Below are positions 37,383 to 48,000 of a DNA stretch of 64,000 nt, in pieces (position 1 is the first letter of the stretch; each line of letters starts with the position of its first letter). The translations under genes were made by a program, and so were the position numbers. Under the pieces are notes generated by a model that saw nothing but the letters and a program-made list of their open reading frames with translations, was not told the DNA's origin and made no database searches. The DNA is taken from positions 868,001 through 932,000 of the forward strand of contig NZ_AP018681.1 in the NCBI RefSeq assembly GCF_002218025.2. The letters run 5' to 3'. This DNA is from Vibrio casei. GTDB taxonomy: Bacteria; Pseudomonadota; Gammaproteobacteria; Enterobacterales; Vibrionaceae.

Positions 37383-40046
37383 ATGTTTAAAAAGACAATT
37401 TTAGCAACCGTTATACTCAGTGGTTTAGCGGCTTGTTCAATGGATAGCTCATCTTCTCAAGCTGAACAATCACAAGCGATGGTTAACCAACTCGCCAATA
37501 ATTTAGACATTCATTATACCATTGTGACCAATCAAGGTGCTGATGATGGACTGAAGTGTAAAGAGTTGCAGGCCGAGTGGGCTTCTTGTAACAAAGTCAA
37601 TATGACGCTTAGAAACACTGGTGAAGCCATTGACAACAAAGATTGGACCATTTACTTCCACAGTATTCGTCTGATTCTTGATGTTGAAAATGACCAATTT
37701 AAAGTCACTCGTATAACGGGTGATTTACACAAGCTAGAACCAACGGATAAGTTTGATGGCTTCGATAAAAACGAAGAAGTTATTATTCCGATGATTGCAG
37801 AATATTGGCAGTTATTTGAAACCGATTTCATGCCACGCGCTTTCGTCACCGCGCCCGGCGTACAAGCCCGCAATATTATCTCTTTAGACACCGAAGATAC
37901 GGGCGAATATGTTGACGCAATTACAGGTGTACAACTCAAAAGAACCCTAGCGGATAATAATATTGTCGCGACAGCATATTCTCGTTTTGATAAAAATGCT
38001 GACGTAGTTAACCTTGATGCCTCTTCACACATTATTCCAACCCCTTCTAAAACAACGTTGACGCATAAGAAAGCAAATTTAAGCAAAGGTATTATCATTA
38101 CATCAAAAGGGGTTGATGCGGAACAAATTAACGCATTAAACCAACGTGCATCACTACTTGGTTTATCAACATCAGGTCAATACCCAATATCACTTGAAGT
38201 GAACAAAAATCAATTTAAAGGTATGGTTTCTGGCGCTTACAAATTGACGATAAAAGAAGATAAAGCAACGATTGTTGCTTCAGATGAAGCTGGCGCATTT
38301 TATGGGGCTCAATCTCTATTTTCTTTAGTTAATATGGATAAAACCAGTATCCCTACCTTAGAAGTAGAAGATGCACCTCGTTTCCAATATCGCGGTGTCA
38401 TGGTCGATGTTGCACGTAATTTCCATTCTAAATCTGCCATTATTGCCACAATTGACCAAATGGCGGCTTATAAGCTAAATAAATTGCACCTTCATTTAAC
38501 CGATGATGAAGGTTGGCGTTTACAGATCCCAGGTTTACCAGAGTTAACTGACATTGGCGGACAACGTTGCTTCGATGAATCAGAAACCTCATGTTTACTG
38601 CCACAACTTGGTTCAGGAGCTAATTCAGATAACTTTGGCTCGGGGTTCTTTACTACCGATGATTACATTGAAATATTAAAATACGCCAAAAACCGCAATA
38701 TTGAAGTCATCCCAGAAATCGATATGCCTGCTCACTCTCGTGCCGCGGTCATGTCCATGGAAGCTCGTTATAAACGCCTTGCCGATGAAGGTAAAATGGA
38801 TGAAGCCAACCAATACCGTTTGATGGATCCAAAAGATGAATCCAATGTGACAACGGTTCAGTTCTATAATAAACAAAGCTTCATTAACCCTTGTTTAGAG
38901 TCCTCAACCGCGTTTGTTGATAAAGTCATTACCGAAGTGGACGCTATGCACAAAAAAGCAGGTGTACCACTCAACACTTGGCATTTCGGTGGTGATGAAG
39001 CGAAAAACATAAAGCTTCACGCTGGCTTTCAAGATATTAATGATAAAGAAAAAATCGCATGGAAAGGTGATTTAGATTTGTCTAAACAAGATATGCCTTT
39101 TGCAAAATCCCCTCAATGCCAGGCATTAGTATCGAGTGGCCAAGTGGCTGACTTTGAACATTTGCCAAGTTATTTTGCTGAAGAAGTTGCCGATATTGTG
39201 ACGAAGCATGGCATTAAAAACTACCAAGCATGGCAAGACGGCTTAAAGCACTCTGAAGGTTCATCATCGTTTTCAACCGACGCGGTTCAAGTTAACTTCT
39301 GGGATACCCTTTACTGGGGCGGTGGCGCCTCCGCTTATGAGTGGGCAGATAAAGGCTATGACATGGTCATTTCTAACCCCGATTACGTCTACATGGATTT
39401 CCCGTACGAAGTTGATCCGAAAGAACGTGGCTATTACTGGGCTACACGTGCCAGCGATACGCGTAAAATGTTTGGTTTTGCACCAGAAAATTTACCTCAA
39501 AATGCTGAAACTTCCGTCGATCGTGACGGTAATGGATTTGAAAGTACCGGCACCGTCACACCGAAAAAGCCATTCTATGGCCTATCTGCTCAGTTATGGA
39601 GTGAAACAGTTCGCACCGATGAGCAATATGAGTATATGGTATTCCCTCGCGTTATCGCCGTGGCTGAACGAGCATGGAGCAAAGCTTCTTGGGAAAATGA
39701 CTACAAAGTGGGTGTAAAGTATTCACAAGACACCACACTCGTGAATAAGAAAGCACGATTAGCTGATTGGACGTTGTTTGCCAATGCCATGGGACAACGT
39801 GAATTAGCCAAAGTAGAAAAAGCGGGAATCCAGTACCGTTTGCCTATCCCTGGTGCAAAAGTGGTTAATGGCAAGTTGAATATGAATGTGTCATTCCCTG
39901 GCGTCACGTTGCAATATTCTACCGACGATGGCAAAACATGGTTAAGCTATAACAACGCCAACCAACCCACCGTAGATGGAGAAGTGCAAATACGCTCTAT
40001 ATCTTCTAGTGGTAAGCGTTCAAGCCGTGTAACGATTATTCGTTAG
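37383..40046 (+). CDS. Beta-N-acetylhexosaminidase (chitobiase), GH20 lipoprotein
   Basis: Hydrolyses chitobiose and short chitooligosaccharides to GlcNAc. The 887-residue precursor has a lipoprotein signal with lipobox LAAC, so it is membrane-anchored in the envelope. Domains in order: carbohydrate-binding-like CHB_HEX domain (about 40-190), GH20b domain (about 210-325), GH20 barrel from about 335 (FQYRGVMVDVARNFHS), with the catalytic Asp-Glu pair in FGGDEAKN near 540, and a C-terminal CHB_HEX_C domain. Length matches Vibrio chitobiases. It stands alone, with a strong terminator. Confidence 0.93.
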   Translation: MFKKTILATVILSGLAACSMDSSSSQAEQSQAMVNQLANNLDIHYTIVTNQGADDGLKCKELQAEWASCNKVNMTLRNTGEAIDNKDWTIYFHSIRLILDVENDQFKVTRITGDLHKLEPTDKFDGFDKNEEVIIPMIAEYWQLFETDFMPRAFVTAPGVQARNIISLDTEDTGEYVDAITGVQLKRTLADNNIVATAYSRFDKNADVVNLDASSHIIPTPSKTTLTHKKANLSKGIIITSKGVDAEQINALNQRASLLGLSTSGQYPISLEVNKNQFKGMVSGAYKLTIKEDKATIVASDEAGAFYGAQSLFSLVNMDKTSIPTLEVEDAPRFQYRGVMVDVARNFHSKSAIIATIDQMAAYKLNKLHLHLTDDEGWRLQIPGLPELTDIGGQRCFDESETSCLLPQLGSGANSDNFGSGFFTTDDYIEILKYAKNRNIEVIPEIDMPAHSRAAVMSMEARYKRLADEGKMDEANQYRLMDPKDESNVTTVQFYNKQSFINPCLESSTAFVDKVITEVDAMHKKAGVPLNTWHFGGDEAKNIKLHAGFQDINDKEKIAWKGDLDLSKQDMPFAKSPQCQALVSSGQVADFEHLPSYFAEEVADIVTKHGIKNYQAWQDGLKHSEGSSSFSTDAVQVNFWDTLYWGGGASAYEWADKGYDMVISNPDYVYMDFPYEVDPKERGYYWATRASDTRKMFGFAPENLPQNAETSVDRDGNGFESTGTVTPKKPFYGLSAQLWSETVRTDEQYEYMVFPRVIAVAERAWSKASWENDYKVGVKYSQDTTLVNKKARLADWTLFANAMGQRELAKVEKAGIQYRLPIPGAKVVNGKLNMNVSFPGVTLQYSTDDGKTWLSYNNANQPTVDGEVQIRSISSSGKRSSRVTIIR

Positions 40047-40071
40047 TTAGATAATTCGAAAAAAGAACATC

Positions 40072-40102
40072 AAAGCCTAAATAGCCTTATTTAGGCTTTT
40101 TT
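40072..40102 (+). terminator. Rho-independent terminator after chitobiase
   Basis: A 12-bp perfect stem (AAAGCCTAAATA with its complement) around GCCT, followed by a T-run. It lies 26 nt past the stop. Confidence 0.88.
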
Positions 40103-40152
40103 ACATCATATTTTGTATCCCTACATAACATCAAGATACCGATTTAATATCA

Positions 40153-40506
40153 TCATTCGAGTTCTTTACGTTTTGCCTTACTTAACCCACTAACAACCAA
40201 AGTATACGACTCGTTTAAATAATACTTTAACTCTTCATCTAATGTGCCGGAGGTGTCGACTTGTTGAATCCACTTCATACCGCGGCTAGCAAAATAAGGC
40301 GCTGGAATGTATCCCGGCTCTTCACGCAAAAAGTCAAAATTGAGTGGAGAAGCTTTAAACGTAAAAGCTGGCTTTCCTTGTTTGTTCGTAAATCCTACTG
40401 CAAATACTTTTCCACCGATCTTCCATACATGTGAGTTGCCCCACTGCATCACATAAGTGCTCGCGGGCAATGCATCACAAAATTGGTTAAATTCATCATG
40501 CGTCAT
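40153..40506 (-). CDS. MmcQ/YjbR family protein
   Basis: A 117-residue cytoplasmic protein with the YjbR fold. Features include the start THDEFNQFCDALP, VWKIGGKVFAVGF, and ASRGMKWIQQVD. Family members are described as double-wing or CyaY-like proteins, possibly DNA-binding, with no defined role. It follows araC on the same strand after about 50 nt. Confidence 0.8.
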   Translation of the reverse strand: MTHDEFNQFCDALPASTYVMQWGNSHVWKIGGKVFAVGFTNKQGKPAFTFKASPLNFDFLREEPGYIPAPYFASRGMKWIQQVDTSGTLDEELKYYLNESYTLVVSGLSKAKRKELE

Positions 40507-40557
40507 TTTAATGATAGCTCCGAATTCTGCATCTTGATGTCACTTGAGTATAGAAGG

Positions 40558-41418
40558 CTACATCACTTTCTCACGATATAACTTTGGGCTAAGACCGGCT
40601 TTATTTTTAAATACCCGTGAAAAATACAGCGGATCAGAATAGCCAATTAAGCGGGAGATTTGATTGATCGAGTAGTTCGATGTCACCAATAACTGCTTGG
40701 CGCGGCTAATACGTTGGTCATCTCGCCATTGAGTAATCGTCATACCAATCTCATCTCGGAACAAATGTCCCAGTCGTGATGGTGACAAGCAAATTAACTC
40801 TGCGAGCTGCTCGTTTGTGAAGTCTTCATTTAAATGCTTTGCCATATAATTGACGACTTCCGTCACTCGTGGATCGATTCTTTTTTTAATGAGATTTGGC
40901 TGGTTCATTTTGCAACGGATCAAGATCTGTTCAAGTAAGTTCAGACTCAACTCATCGTTATAAGGTTCTTCTCGTTGACTAAGTTCTTCAATTTGCAAGA
41001 ACAACTGGTTGAGCTTTTCTTGATCATCAATTTGAACGCCCTTGGTAATAAAAACACCATTAGTGCACTCTTCCCATTTTAAGCGATTATTCCAGTAAGC
41101 ACGTGGGCGAAAATAGATCCAGCGGTGGTGCCATTCTTCAGTTTGCTCAGAACGGTGATAAAAGTGAGGCACTCCAGTAGGGAAAAGCAATAAATCCCCT
41201 TCTTTAACCTCAAAAGCTTCCTTCCCTTGAAAGACTGTACCTTGGCCTTTGACCGTTAAGTTTAAAATATACCCTTTCATGCCATTAGGACGATCTATAA
41301 CAAAGTCGAGATCGCCTCCTTGAGTGATAGGGGTTAATCCTGCCACTAAATGCGCATTAAAATCATATCCCGGCTTCAATGGATCATTTTGCATCGTGTC
41401 GTCCGTGTCTTTGGTCAT
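40558..41418 (-). CDS. araC: Arabinose operon regulator AraC
   Basis: Arabinose-responsive activator/repressor of 286 residues. The N-terminal cupin domain (DPLKPGYDFNAHLVAGLTPI, RPNGMKGYILNLT) and the C-terminal double helix-turn-helix (LSPSRLGHLFRDEIG, DPLYFSRVFKNKAGLSP) match E. coli AraC along the whole length. Start is uncertain: ATG 41418 has only a weak ribosome site and ATG 41394 would give the E. coli-like start. It is placed downstream of transaldolase and the HAD gene, about 6 kb from its target promoters, not beside araB as in E. coli. Confidence 0.93.
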   Translation of the reverse strand: MTKDTDDTMQNDPLKPGYDFNAHLVAGLTPITQGGDLDFVIDRPNGMKGYILNLTVKGQGTVFQGKEAFEVKEGDLLLFPTGVPHFYHRSEQTEEWHHRWIYFRPRAYWNNRLKWEECTNGVFITKGVQIDDQEKLNQLFLQIEELSQREEPYNDELSLNLLEQILIRCKMNQPNLIKKRIDPRVTEVVNYMAKHLNEDFTNEQLAELICLSPSRLGHLFRDEIGMTITQWRDDQRISRAKQLLVTSNYSINQISRLIGYSDPLYFSRVFKNKAGLSPKLYREKVM

Positions 41419-41436
41419 TGACCATCGCGATTAAAT

Positions 41437-42261
41437 TTAAAGAGGAAAGTACTGGTGTAATAATTGTGATAAACCCTCGCCATGGTTGTCCGTTGAACAA
41501 ATAATGTTGGCGTGCTGCTTTACCTCTTGATGTGCATGGTGCATCGCAATACCGCACCCTGCTGACTGCAACATTGATATATCATTATAATTATCTCCTG
41601 CTGCGACCACTTGTTGTGCATTAACTTTTACTATCTGAAGATAATGAGACAATGCGTTTCCTTTGCTGTGTCCTTTCATTGCCAGATCGATTCTATTCGG
41701 TCCCGACATCGAACCAGAAAAATATTGTTGAATAAACGGCAATTGTAAAAAAGCCGTAAAACGCTCTTCTTCACCTTGCACCACAAACTTCCAAATATAT
41801 TCCGTTTGTTTCAACTCTTGTTCAAAGCTACTGACTTGATAAATATTCGGTCTGTTCTTCACTGGGTAACTTTGCGCCCAAGCGTACAACGGAAGCATAT
41901 AGCTTATGGGATCTTTTTGGCTAAAAGCCATACCGTCTGCGGTATACATAACCAATTGAAGCTTAAAACTGTGAGCAAGATTCAAAAACTGCTGAGCAAA
42001 ATCATGGGGAATCGGCATGCTACTTTGAGGTTGTTGGGACGAATAGTCATAACGATAGACGCCGTTACAACAAATAATTGGCGTAGTTAATTCAAGCTCA
42101 TCATAATAAGGTTTCGCCGCAGTATGATGACGGCCTGTCACGATCATAACTGGGTAGTCGTGTTTAATTTTCTGCACATACGATTTTACCGCAGGGTTTA
42201 GCGTATGGTCATTTTGTAACGTAGTGCCATCAAGATCTAATGCCAAAAATTGGTACGTCAT
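41437..42261 (-). CDS. HAD-superfamily sugar phosphatase (Cof type)
   Basis: A 274-residue Cof-type HAD hydrolase. Motif I is ALDLDGTTL at the N-terminus, motif II IVTGRH, motif III Lys in GHSKGNAL and motif IV AAGDNYNDISML. The inserted C2 cap suggests sugar-phosphate substrates, as for YidA. I start at ATG 42261 with AAAGGAAG upstream rather than at 42291. It lies between transaldolase and araC, 18 nt from araC, so a role in clearing pentose phosphates is a plausible inference. Confidence 0.85.
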   Translation of the reverse strand: MTYQFLALDLDGTTLQNDHTLNPAVKSYVQKIKHDYPVMIVTGRHHTAAKPYYDELELTTPIICCNGVYRYDYSSQQPQSSMPIPHDFAQQFLNLAHSFKLQLVMYTADGMAFSQKDPISYMLPLYAWAQSYPVKNRPNIYQVSSFEQELKQTEYIWKFVVQGEEERFTAFLQLPFIQQYFSGSMSGPNRIDLAMKGHSKGNALSHYLQIVKVNAQQVVAAGDNYNDISMLQSAGCGIAMHHAHQEVKQHANIICSTDNHGEGLSQLLHQYFPL

Positions 42262-42361
42262 AGACTTCCTTTTATACAACAAAGCCAGCAACTCTGTACT
42301 GGCTTAATAACGTTTTATACCTAAGTAACTTAAGGGTGCAGAATTTATAGCTTATCTGCAA

Positions 42362-43309
42362 CTACAGTTTTTCTGCAATCATCGCTTCGAGTTTACCTTG
42401 ATCGACAGCAAAATTGCGAATGCCTTCTGCCAGTTTCTCGACCGCCATTGGATCTTGGTTGTGCTCCCATAGGAATTCCGCTTCAGTCAGTGGCTGTGGC
42501 GCTGGCTTTGTTTCAGATCCTGCTACCAATTTAGCGCTGATTTCACCTTCCGCTTGCTCAAGCTCTTGCAGTAGTTGTGGGCTAATAGTTAAGCGATCAC
42601 AGCCAGCTAGCTCTAGAATCTCCCCTACGTTGCGGAAACTTGCGCCCATGACAACCGTTGGGTAAGCATGAGTTTTATAGTATTGGTAAATTTTCTGTAC
42701 TGATAATACGCCCGGATCTTCAGCAGCAGAGAACTCTTTGCCTTCTTTGGCTTTATACCAATCCATGATTCGACCCACGAATGGCGAAATCAAGTAAACG
42801 CCCGCTTCCGCACAAGCACGCGCTTGAGCAAAGGAAAACAACAGCGTCAGGTTACATTGAATGCCTTCTTTTTCCAGTTGCTCCGCGGCGCGAATGCCTT
42901 GCCACGTAGAAGCTAACTTAATCAAAATACGATCATTGCTCACGCCTGCATCGTTATACAGTTTGATCAGTTTACGTGCTTTTTTAATGCTGCCTTCGGT
43001 ATCATAAGAAAGACACGCATCCACTTCTGTTGAAATACGGCCCGGCACGACTTTTAAGATTTCTTTACCAATATTGACTGCCAGCATATCGCACGTATCT
43101 TCGATCTGCGTTTTCTTATCTTGACTCTGACTTTTCGCATATTCAATGGCTTGTTCTATCAATGGTTGGTAGTCGGAAAGTTGTGCCGCTTTTAAAATTA
43201 GCGATGGATTGGTGGTCGCATCTTGTGGTTGATATTGCGTTATCGCCTGAATATCACCGGTATCGGCCACCACAGTGGTGAATTGGCGTAGTTGTTGTAA
43301 TTGATTCAT
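42362..43309 (-). CDS. tal: Transaldolase
   Basis: Non-oxidative pentose phosphate enzyme of 315 residues. Schiff-base Lys lies in [12 protein letters not shown] near residue 130; other family stretches are [22 protein letters not shown]-like [14 protein letters not shown], and [14 protein letters not shown] use ATG 43309 with AGGGA upstream. It is placed beside the arabinose genes, where it would process excess pentose phosphate together with transketolase. Confidence 0.94.
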   Translation of the reverse strand: MNQLQQLRQFTTVVADTGDIQAITQYQPQDATTNPSLILKAAQLSDYQPLIEQAIEYAKSQSQDKKTQIEDTCDMLAVNIGKEILKVVPGRISTEVDACLSYDTEGSIKKARKLIKLYNDAGVSNDRILIKLASTWQGIRAAEQLEKEGIQCNLTLLFSFAQARACAEAGVYLISPFVGRIMDWYKAKEGKEFSAAEDPGVLSVQKIYQYYKTHAYPTVVMGASFRNVGEILELAGCDRLTISPQLLQELEQAEGEISAKLVAGSETKPAPQPLTEAEFLWEHNQDPMAVEKLAEGIRNFAVDQGKLEAMIAEKL

Positions 43310-43336
43310 CTCGATCCCTAAAATATAAAAATAAGC

Positions 43337-43464
43337 TATACACAAAGTAATTGGAGCTGCAGTGAGGCGACAAGTGAATGAGGCCCCATGAGCATAGCTC
43401 GTCTATGTGATTGGGGCGAATGAACGCCGTCAACAAAGCTGCTGCTTCAAGTACGAAGAGTATA
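43337..43464 (+). repeat. Full-length ERIC repeat between araA terminator and transaldolase
   Basis: 128 bp from CTATACACAAAGTAATTGG to TCAAGTACGAAGAGTATA, with central arms GAGGCCCCATGAGCATAGC and GATTGGGGCGAATGAAC. Near identical to the copy at 28675-28804. It lies directly upstream of the transaldolase start, so it may carry or affect that promoter. Confidence 0.88.
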
Positions 43465-43470
43465 TGAAAA

Positions 43471-43501
43471 TAAAAAAGCGCCCACTTTTAAGGTGGGCGC
43501 T
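43471..43501 (-). terminator. Rho-independent terminator of araBDA
   Basis: A 9-bp GC-rich perfect stem (AGCGCCCAC with GTGGGCGCT) with a 7-nt loop is followed on the minus strand by TTTTTTATTTT. It starts 9 nt past the araA stop. Confidence 0.92.
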
Positions 43502-43509
43502 GAAGTTAA

Positions 43510-45030
43510 TTAGATGCCGTTGCTTAGACGGTAGAACATGCTGTTGTGCTTAAGCGTCGTTTTAAAGTCGCGAATCGTTGTGTTGCTATCAATCACAACA
43601 AGCTCGATACCAGCAAACTCAGCAAAATCTTCTAGCATATCTAGCGTTACGTTTTGTGTGTAAACGCTGTGGTGTGCGCCACCCGCATGGATCCAAGCGG
43701 CCGCAGATACTTCAAGATTCGGTTTTGGCTCCCAAAGTGCGTGTGCAACTGGAAGGTGCGGTAGATCCGATGGCGGGTTAACCGTGACGATTTCGTTAAC
43801 AAGCATGCGGTAACGGTTACCTAGGTCAATCAGTGTTACGACTAATGCAGGGCCGGCTTTCGCACTAAAGATTGCGCGTGCAACATCATCAGTTTTACCA
43901 ATGGTGTGACGGTGGATTTGTACTGATGGCTTTTCAGCTGCGATAGTTGGACATACTTCTAGCATGTGCGCGCCCAATACTTGGCCTTCACCGGTTAGGT
44001 TGTAAGTGTAGTCTTCCATGAAAGACGTACCGCCCGGCAGACCTTGGCCCATTGCTTTAATGATTCGAACCATAGCGGATGTTTTCCAGTCACCCTCACC
44101 GCCGTAGCCGTAACCTTTTTCCATCAAGCGTTGAGTCGCTAGACCAGGAAGGTTAGTTAAGCCAGTTAGGTTTTCAAAGGTGTTTACAAATGCCATGCAG
44201 CCGCGGTCTTGCAGGAATGTCTCCATACCAAGCTCTAAACGCGCTTCGTTTTTCAATACTTCAAGTTGTTCTGCATTTTCAAAAATTTCAGAGGCGATGC
44301 TGTAAGTAGAGCGATATTCTTCAAGCAATGCAGTGATCGCACTGTCTTCTACTGCATTAACCACTTCTGTTAGTTCACCCAAACCATAAGCGTGAACTTC
44401 AAAACCAAACTCAATTTGTGAGCTTACTTTGTTGCCTTCAGTTACCGCAACTTGACGCATATTGTCACCGAAGCGTGCAACACGTAGCGTATTGCTTTCA
44501 TTCCAACCAATTGCCGCACGACACCAGTGATCAAGCTGCTTACGTACCGATTCTTTCTGCCAGTGACCCACGATAACGCGGCGATCCAAACCTAGACGAG
44601 TACCGATGAAACCAAATTCACGGTCACCGTGAGCACTTTGGTTTAAGTTCATGTACGCCATATCAATGCTTTCCCACGGTAGGGCTTCGCTAAATTGAGT
44701 ATGTAGGTGAACGAATGGTTTATTCAGTTGTTTTAGGCCTGCAATCCACATTTTTGCAGGTGAGAAAGTGTGCATCCATAACACCACACCAAGACAGTTT
44801 TCGTCGTTGTTGGCTTCTTGGCACACTTTCAAAATTTCTTCTGGTGACTTAACCGTATCTTTGCACTCGATAGAAACACAAATATCATCACCTTGATTAA
44901 AGCCAGCAACGATTTCTTGGCTGTTGGCGGCGACTTGCTCAAGTACTTTTGGTCCATATAAATGCTGTGAACCTGTGATAAACCATACTGCCTTTTTTAC
45001 TAATGAAGAGCTTGCGTTTGAAGTTGTCAT
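43510..45030 (-). CDS. araA: L-arabinose isomerase AraA
   Basis: Converts L-arabinose to L-ribulose. About 506 residues with [16 protein letters not shown] start ([19 protein letters not shown]), [12 protein letters not shown], the metal-ligand Glu in [25 protein letters not shown] and C-terminal [12 protein letters not shown] start at ATG 45030, with AGAGG upstream; the frame is open to 45063. It is the last gene of the order araB-araD-araA, which differs from E. coli araBAD. Confidence 0.95.
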   Translation of the reverse strand: MTTSNASSSLVKKAVWFITGSQHLYGPKVLEQVAANSQEIVAGFNQGDDICVSIECKDTVKSPEEILKVCQEANNDENCLGVVLWMHTFSPAKMWIAGLKQLNKPFVHLHTQFSEALPWESIDMAYMNLNQSAHGDREFGFIGTRLGLDRRVIVGHWQKESVRKQLDHWCRAAIGWNESNTLRVARFGDNMRQVAVTEGNKVSSQIEFGFEVHAYGLGELTEVVNAVEDSAITALLEEYRSTYSIASEIFENAEQLEVLKNEARLELGMETFLQDRGCMAFVNTFENLTGLTNLPGLATQRLMEKGYGYGGEGDWKTSAMVRIIKAMGQGLPGGTSFMEDYTYNLTGEGQVLGAHMLEVCPTIAAEKPSVQIHRHTIGKTDDVARAIFSAKAGPALVVTLIDLGNRYRMLVNEIVTVNPPSDLPHLPVAHALWEPKPNLEVSAAAWIHAGGAHHSVYTQNVTLDMLEDFAEFAGIELVVIDSNTTIRDFKTTLKHNSMFYRLSNGI

Positions 45031-45125
45031 AATTGCCTCTATGTTTGTCCTGTTTCGTTCCATTCAATGACTTTTCGTTAAGTACTACTCTTGAATGAAA
45101 CGATGAATATAAATAAATGGGTATA

Positions 45126-45857
45126 CTATTTTTGTCCGTAGTAAGCGTCTTTACCGTGCTTACGTAGATAATGCTTGTCCAACAGCGTCTGCGGAATTGG
45201 CAACGTACTTGGGTTAATCGTAATCGTGCGATACGCCATTTTTGCCACTTCTTCTACTACCACTGCGTTGTGGACTGCATTGTTAGGATCTTTACCCCAC
45301 GTAAATGGCGCGTGTTCGCGAACTAAAATGCCGGGAATCGCCATCGGGTCAGTTTCACCGATCGTTTCTATGATCACCTTGCCGGTATTGAGTTCATAAT
45401 CGTGTTTAATTTCTTGTTCAGTCAAAGCGCGAGCGCACGGAATATTGCCGTAGAAATAATCAGCATGCGTGGTGCCAAAGGCTGGAATTGCCGCTCCAGC
45501 TTGCGCCCATGATGTGGCGTAAGAAGAATGGGTATGCACGATGCCACCCATGTCTTTAAACGCTCGGTATAGCGCTAAGTGAGTCGCGGTATCAGAAGAC
45601 GGTTTTAAGTCGCCTTGTACGATGTTGCCATCTAAATCTACCAACACCATGTTCTCAGGGCTTAAATCTTCATAAACGACACCGCTTGGTTTGATCGCCA
45701 CTAAACCCGTCTCGCGATCGATGCCTGATACATTGCCCCATGTGAATGTCACTAGGTTGTGCACCTGCAAATCCATGTTGGCACGCCACACTTGCTCTCT
45801 GAGCTCTGGTAATAGCAACTCTGCTGCAGACTTTTCTGTTGATAAAAAATCAGCCAC
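45126..45857 (-). CDS. araD: L-ribulose-5-phosphate 4-epimerase AraD
   Basis: Yields D-xylulose-5-phosphate from L-ribulose-5-phosphate. Class II aldolase/epimerase fold, 243 residues, with [38 protein letters not shown], the zinc-binding His pair in [14 protein letters not shown] and HADYFYG. It starts 2 nt after araB. Confidence 0.95.
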   Translation of the reverse strand: MADFLSTEKSAAELLLPELREQVWRANMDLQVHNLVTFTWGNVSGIDRETGLVAIKPSGVVYEDLSPENMVLVDLDGNIVQGDLKPSSDTATHLALYRAFKDMGGIVHTHSSYATSWAQAGAAIPAFGTTHADYFYGNIPCARALTEQEIKHDYELNTGKVIIETIGETDPMAIPGILVREHAPFTWGKDPNNAVHNAVVVEEVAKMAYRTITINPSTLPIPQTLLDKHYLRKHGKDAYYGQK

Positions 45858-45859
45858 GA

Positions 45860-47536
45860 TTACGCTCCTTTTTGATCTTCGATAAAGGTTTCAATATGTT
45901 GACCAAGCTGTGAGTAGGCTTGATAGCGACCTTGATAAAAATCGCTAGAGCGTTTCACTGGGGTATAAATATGACGAATTGGGCTTGCCATCGCCGCTTG
46001 TGCATCACTTACACTCGTATGAGCATCTGCGGCAACCGCAGCAAAGATAGCCGCACCCAGTGCGCAACATTGGTCAGATTCCACCACCGCAATATCGCGA
46101 CCCATCACATCGGCACAGGTTTGCATCACTAATGGAGATTTCTGTGCAATCCCCCCGATAGCCAATACGCGGTTTACATCCACACCTTGTGAGGTCATGC
46201 AATCCATAATGGCGCGTGCACCGTGAGCAGTTGACTCTACTAAGCTGTAGAATACATCCGGCGCAGTACTACCAAGGTTCAAGCCGCTAATCACACCTTT
46301 TAAGCGTTGGTTCGCCACAGGCGTTCTACGGCCGTTATGCCAATCCATACTCAGTGGTGAGATCTCGGTTTGAGGTTGTTCAATAGCCGCATCTGCCAGC
46401 ATAGGAATTATGATGTCATCAATGTTATCCTGTAGGTGTTGATCTTCAGGATGGCTTTTAACCCATTGCTGAATCGGCCACATCAGTAGGCGTTTGTACC
46501 ATGCGTAAATATCACCAAAAGCAGATTGGCCCGCTTCTAACGCCACCAAATTTGGCAATGCACTGCCTTTTACTTGACCACAAATGCCTTCAATGGTTTT
46601 GCCTGCCACATCTTCTGGTTTCACCATTAAAATGTCACAGGTTGAAGTACCAATCACTTTCACTAGGTCATGCTCGCCAGCACCAGCACCGACTGCGCCC
46701 ATGTGACAATCAAACTCACCAATCGCAACCGCAATACCTTCCGGTAAACCAAAACGTTCCGCCCATTCAGCGCTTAATAAGCCCGCTTGTTGATCTGAGG
46801 TATACACTTCGGTGAACATACGATCACGAATGCCATCTAAAGTAGGAGAAATCGCAGAAAGGAAATCTTGTGCAGGAAGGCCGTTCCAATCATCATGCCA
46901 AAGCGCTTTATGGCCTGCAGCACAAATACCACGACGGAATTTATTTGGCGCTTGGTTGCCCGAGATTAACGCCGGGATCCAATCACACAGTTCAACCCAA
47001 GTATGTGCATGCTCCGCCACTTTCGCGTCTTGCTCACTTACCCAAGCCGCTTTTGCCCAGAACCACTCTGAAGAATAAATACCACCAACATAGCGAGTGT
47101 AATCAGGGAAATCGCCACCGTGAGCCAGTTGGTTAATCAGCTCAGCTTTTTGAATTGAAGTGTGGTCTTTCCACAAAATGAACATCGCATTTGGATTGTG
47201 TTCAAACTCAGGTAGTAAGGCTAAAACGTTGCCATCTTTATCGACAGGCGCAGGCGTTGAGCCAGTGGTGTCAACACCAATGCCGACGACACTTTGTTTA
47301 ATATCATCAGACACTTGTTCTAGCGTTTGTTGTACGGCTGCGGTCATTGCATCAATGTAATCTTGAGGATGATGACGGAACTGAGAAACCGCAGGTTGGC
47401 AATATTGGCCTTCCATCCAACGAGGATAATATTGAACACCACACGCCACTTCTTGACCGGTTTTGGTATTCACTAATAAAGCACGAACAGAGTCAGAGCC
47501 AAAATCTAAACCAATTGTAAATTTTTCAACACTCAT
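45860..47536 (-). CDS. araB: L-ribulokinase AraB
   Basis: Phosphorylates L-ribulose. FGGY-family kinase of 558 residues, with [14 protein letters not shown] at the N-terminus, [19 protein letters not shown] ([14 protein letters not shown]), [28 protein letters not shown] and [13 protein letters not shown] near the C-terminus. I start at ATG 47536, matching the family start, rather than 47569. Promoter-proximal gene of araBDA, divergent from araFGH across 464 bp. Confidence 0.95.
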   Translation of the reverse strand: MSVEKFTIGLDFGSDSVRALLVNTKTGQEVACGVQYYPRWMEGQYCQPAVSQFRHHPQDYIDAMTAAVQQTLEQVSDDIKQSVVGIGVDTTGSTPAPVDKDGNVLALLPEFEHNPNAMFILWKDHTSIQKAELINQLAHGGDFPDYTRYVGGIYSSEWFWAKAAWVSEQDAKVAEHAHTWVELCDWIPALISGNQAPNKFRRGICAAGHKALWHDDWNGLPAQDFLSAISPTLDGIRDRMFTEVYTSDQQAGLLSAEWAERFGLPEGIAVAIGEFDCHMGAVGAGAGEHDLVKVIGTSTCDILMVKPEDVAGKTIEGICGQVKGSALPNLVALEAGQSAFGDIYAWYKRLLMWPIQQWVKSHPEDQHLQDNIDDIIIPMLADAAIEQPQTEISPLSMDWHNGRRTPVANQRLKGVISGLNLGSTAPDVFYSLVESTAHGARAIMDCMTSQGVDVNRVLAIGGIAQKSPLVMQTCADVMGRDIAVVESDQCCALGAAIFAAVAADAHTSVSDAQAAMASPIRHIYTPVKRSSDFYQGRYQAYSQLGQHIETFIEDQKGA

Positions 47537-47715
47537 AATGAGTCCACCAAAGTAAATGAATCGAATCATCCAACGTGTTGTTCTAAGTTCTCGCGCTGGA
47601 TATAAGCTATGTATTCATTTAATAGGATGGAACTCAAACACGCCATTAATCTAGGCGCTAAAAACATAGACGATTTCGCTAAACACTCAGGACTGATGCA
47701 TACATCACTAATATA

Positions 47716-47757
47716 TAAATCACCTCATGGATCAAATGGCTAAATACATGGATATTT
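47716..47757. promoter_or_regulatory. Candidate AraC tandem half-sites
   Basis: CATGGAT occurs at 47726-47732 and 47747-47753, exactly 21 bp apart, the spacing AraC uses for direct half-sites. The extended words are AAATCACCTCATGGATC and GGCTAAATACATGGATA. A similar word (AGCTAAATGCATGGACA) lies at 47853-47869. They are in the araB-araF control region (47537-48000), which otherwise has no gene. Confidence 0.5.
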
Positions 47758-47890
47758 AGGTTAACAATCGAGATTAATCGTTTAAATCACATCAAAAATA
47801 AGAAAATAGTCTAGCAGCACCATCATGGGATTTTATTTACACTAATAAAGAATAGCTAAATGCATGGACAATATTGCTACTTATTTTCTA

Positions 47891-47906
47891 CGTGACTCAC
47901 TTCACC
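47891..47906. promoter_or_regulatory. Candidate CRP site upstream of araF
   Basis: CGTGA, six bases, TCACC: four of five matches in each half to TGTGA-N6-TCACA. It lies about 95 nt before the araF start and 355 nt before araB. Consistent with catabolite control of arabinose genes. Confidence 0.5.
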
Positions 47907-48000
47907 CTATTCCTCATTCATCCTGTCTATTATTCCTGCGCTGTACCTACGCTTACCCATATAAATGAATAACTAAAAGAATCATGGATGGAGAATCACA

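Noticed and set aside
47983..47989. A further CATGGAT word directly before araF
   Set aside because: It overlaps the araF ribosome site and has no partner at 21 bp, so it is probably chance.
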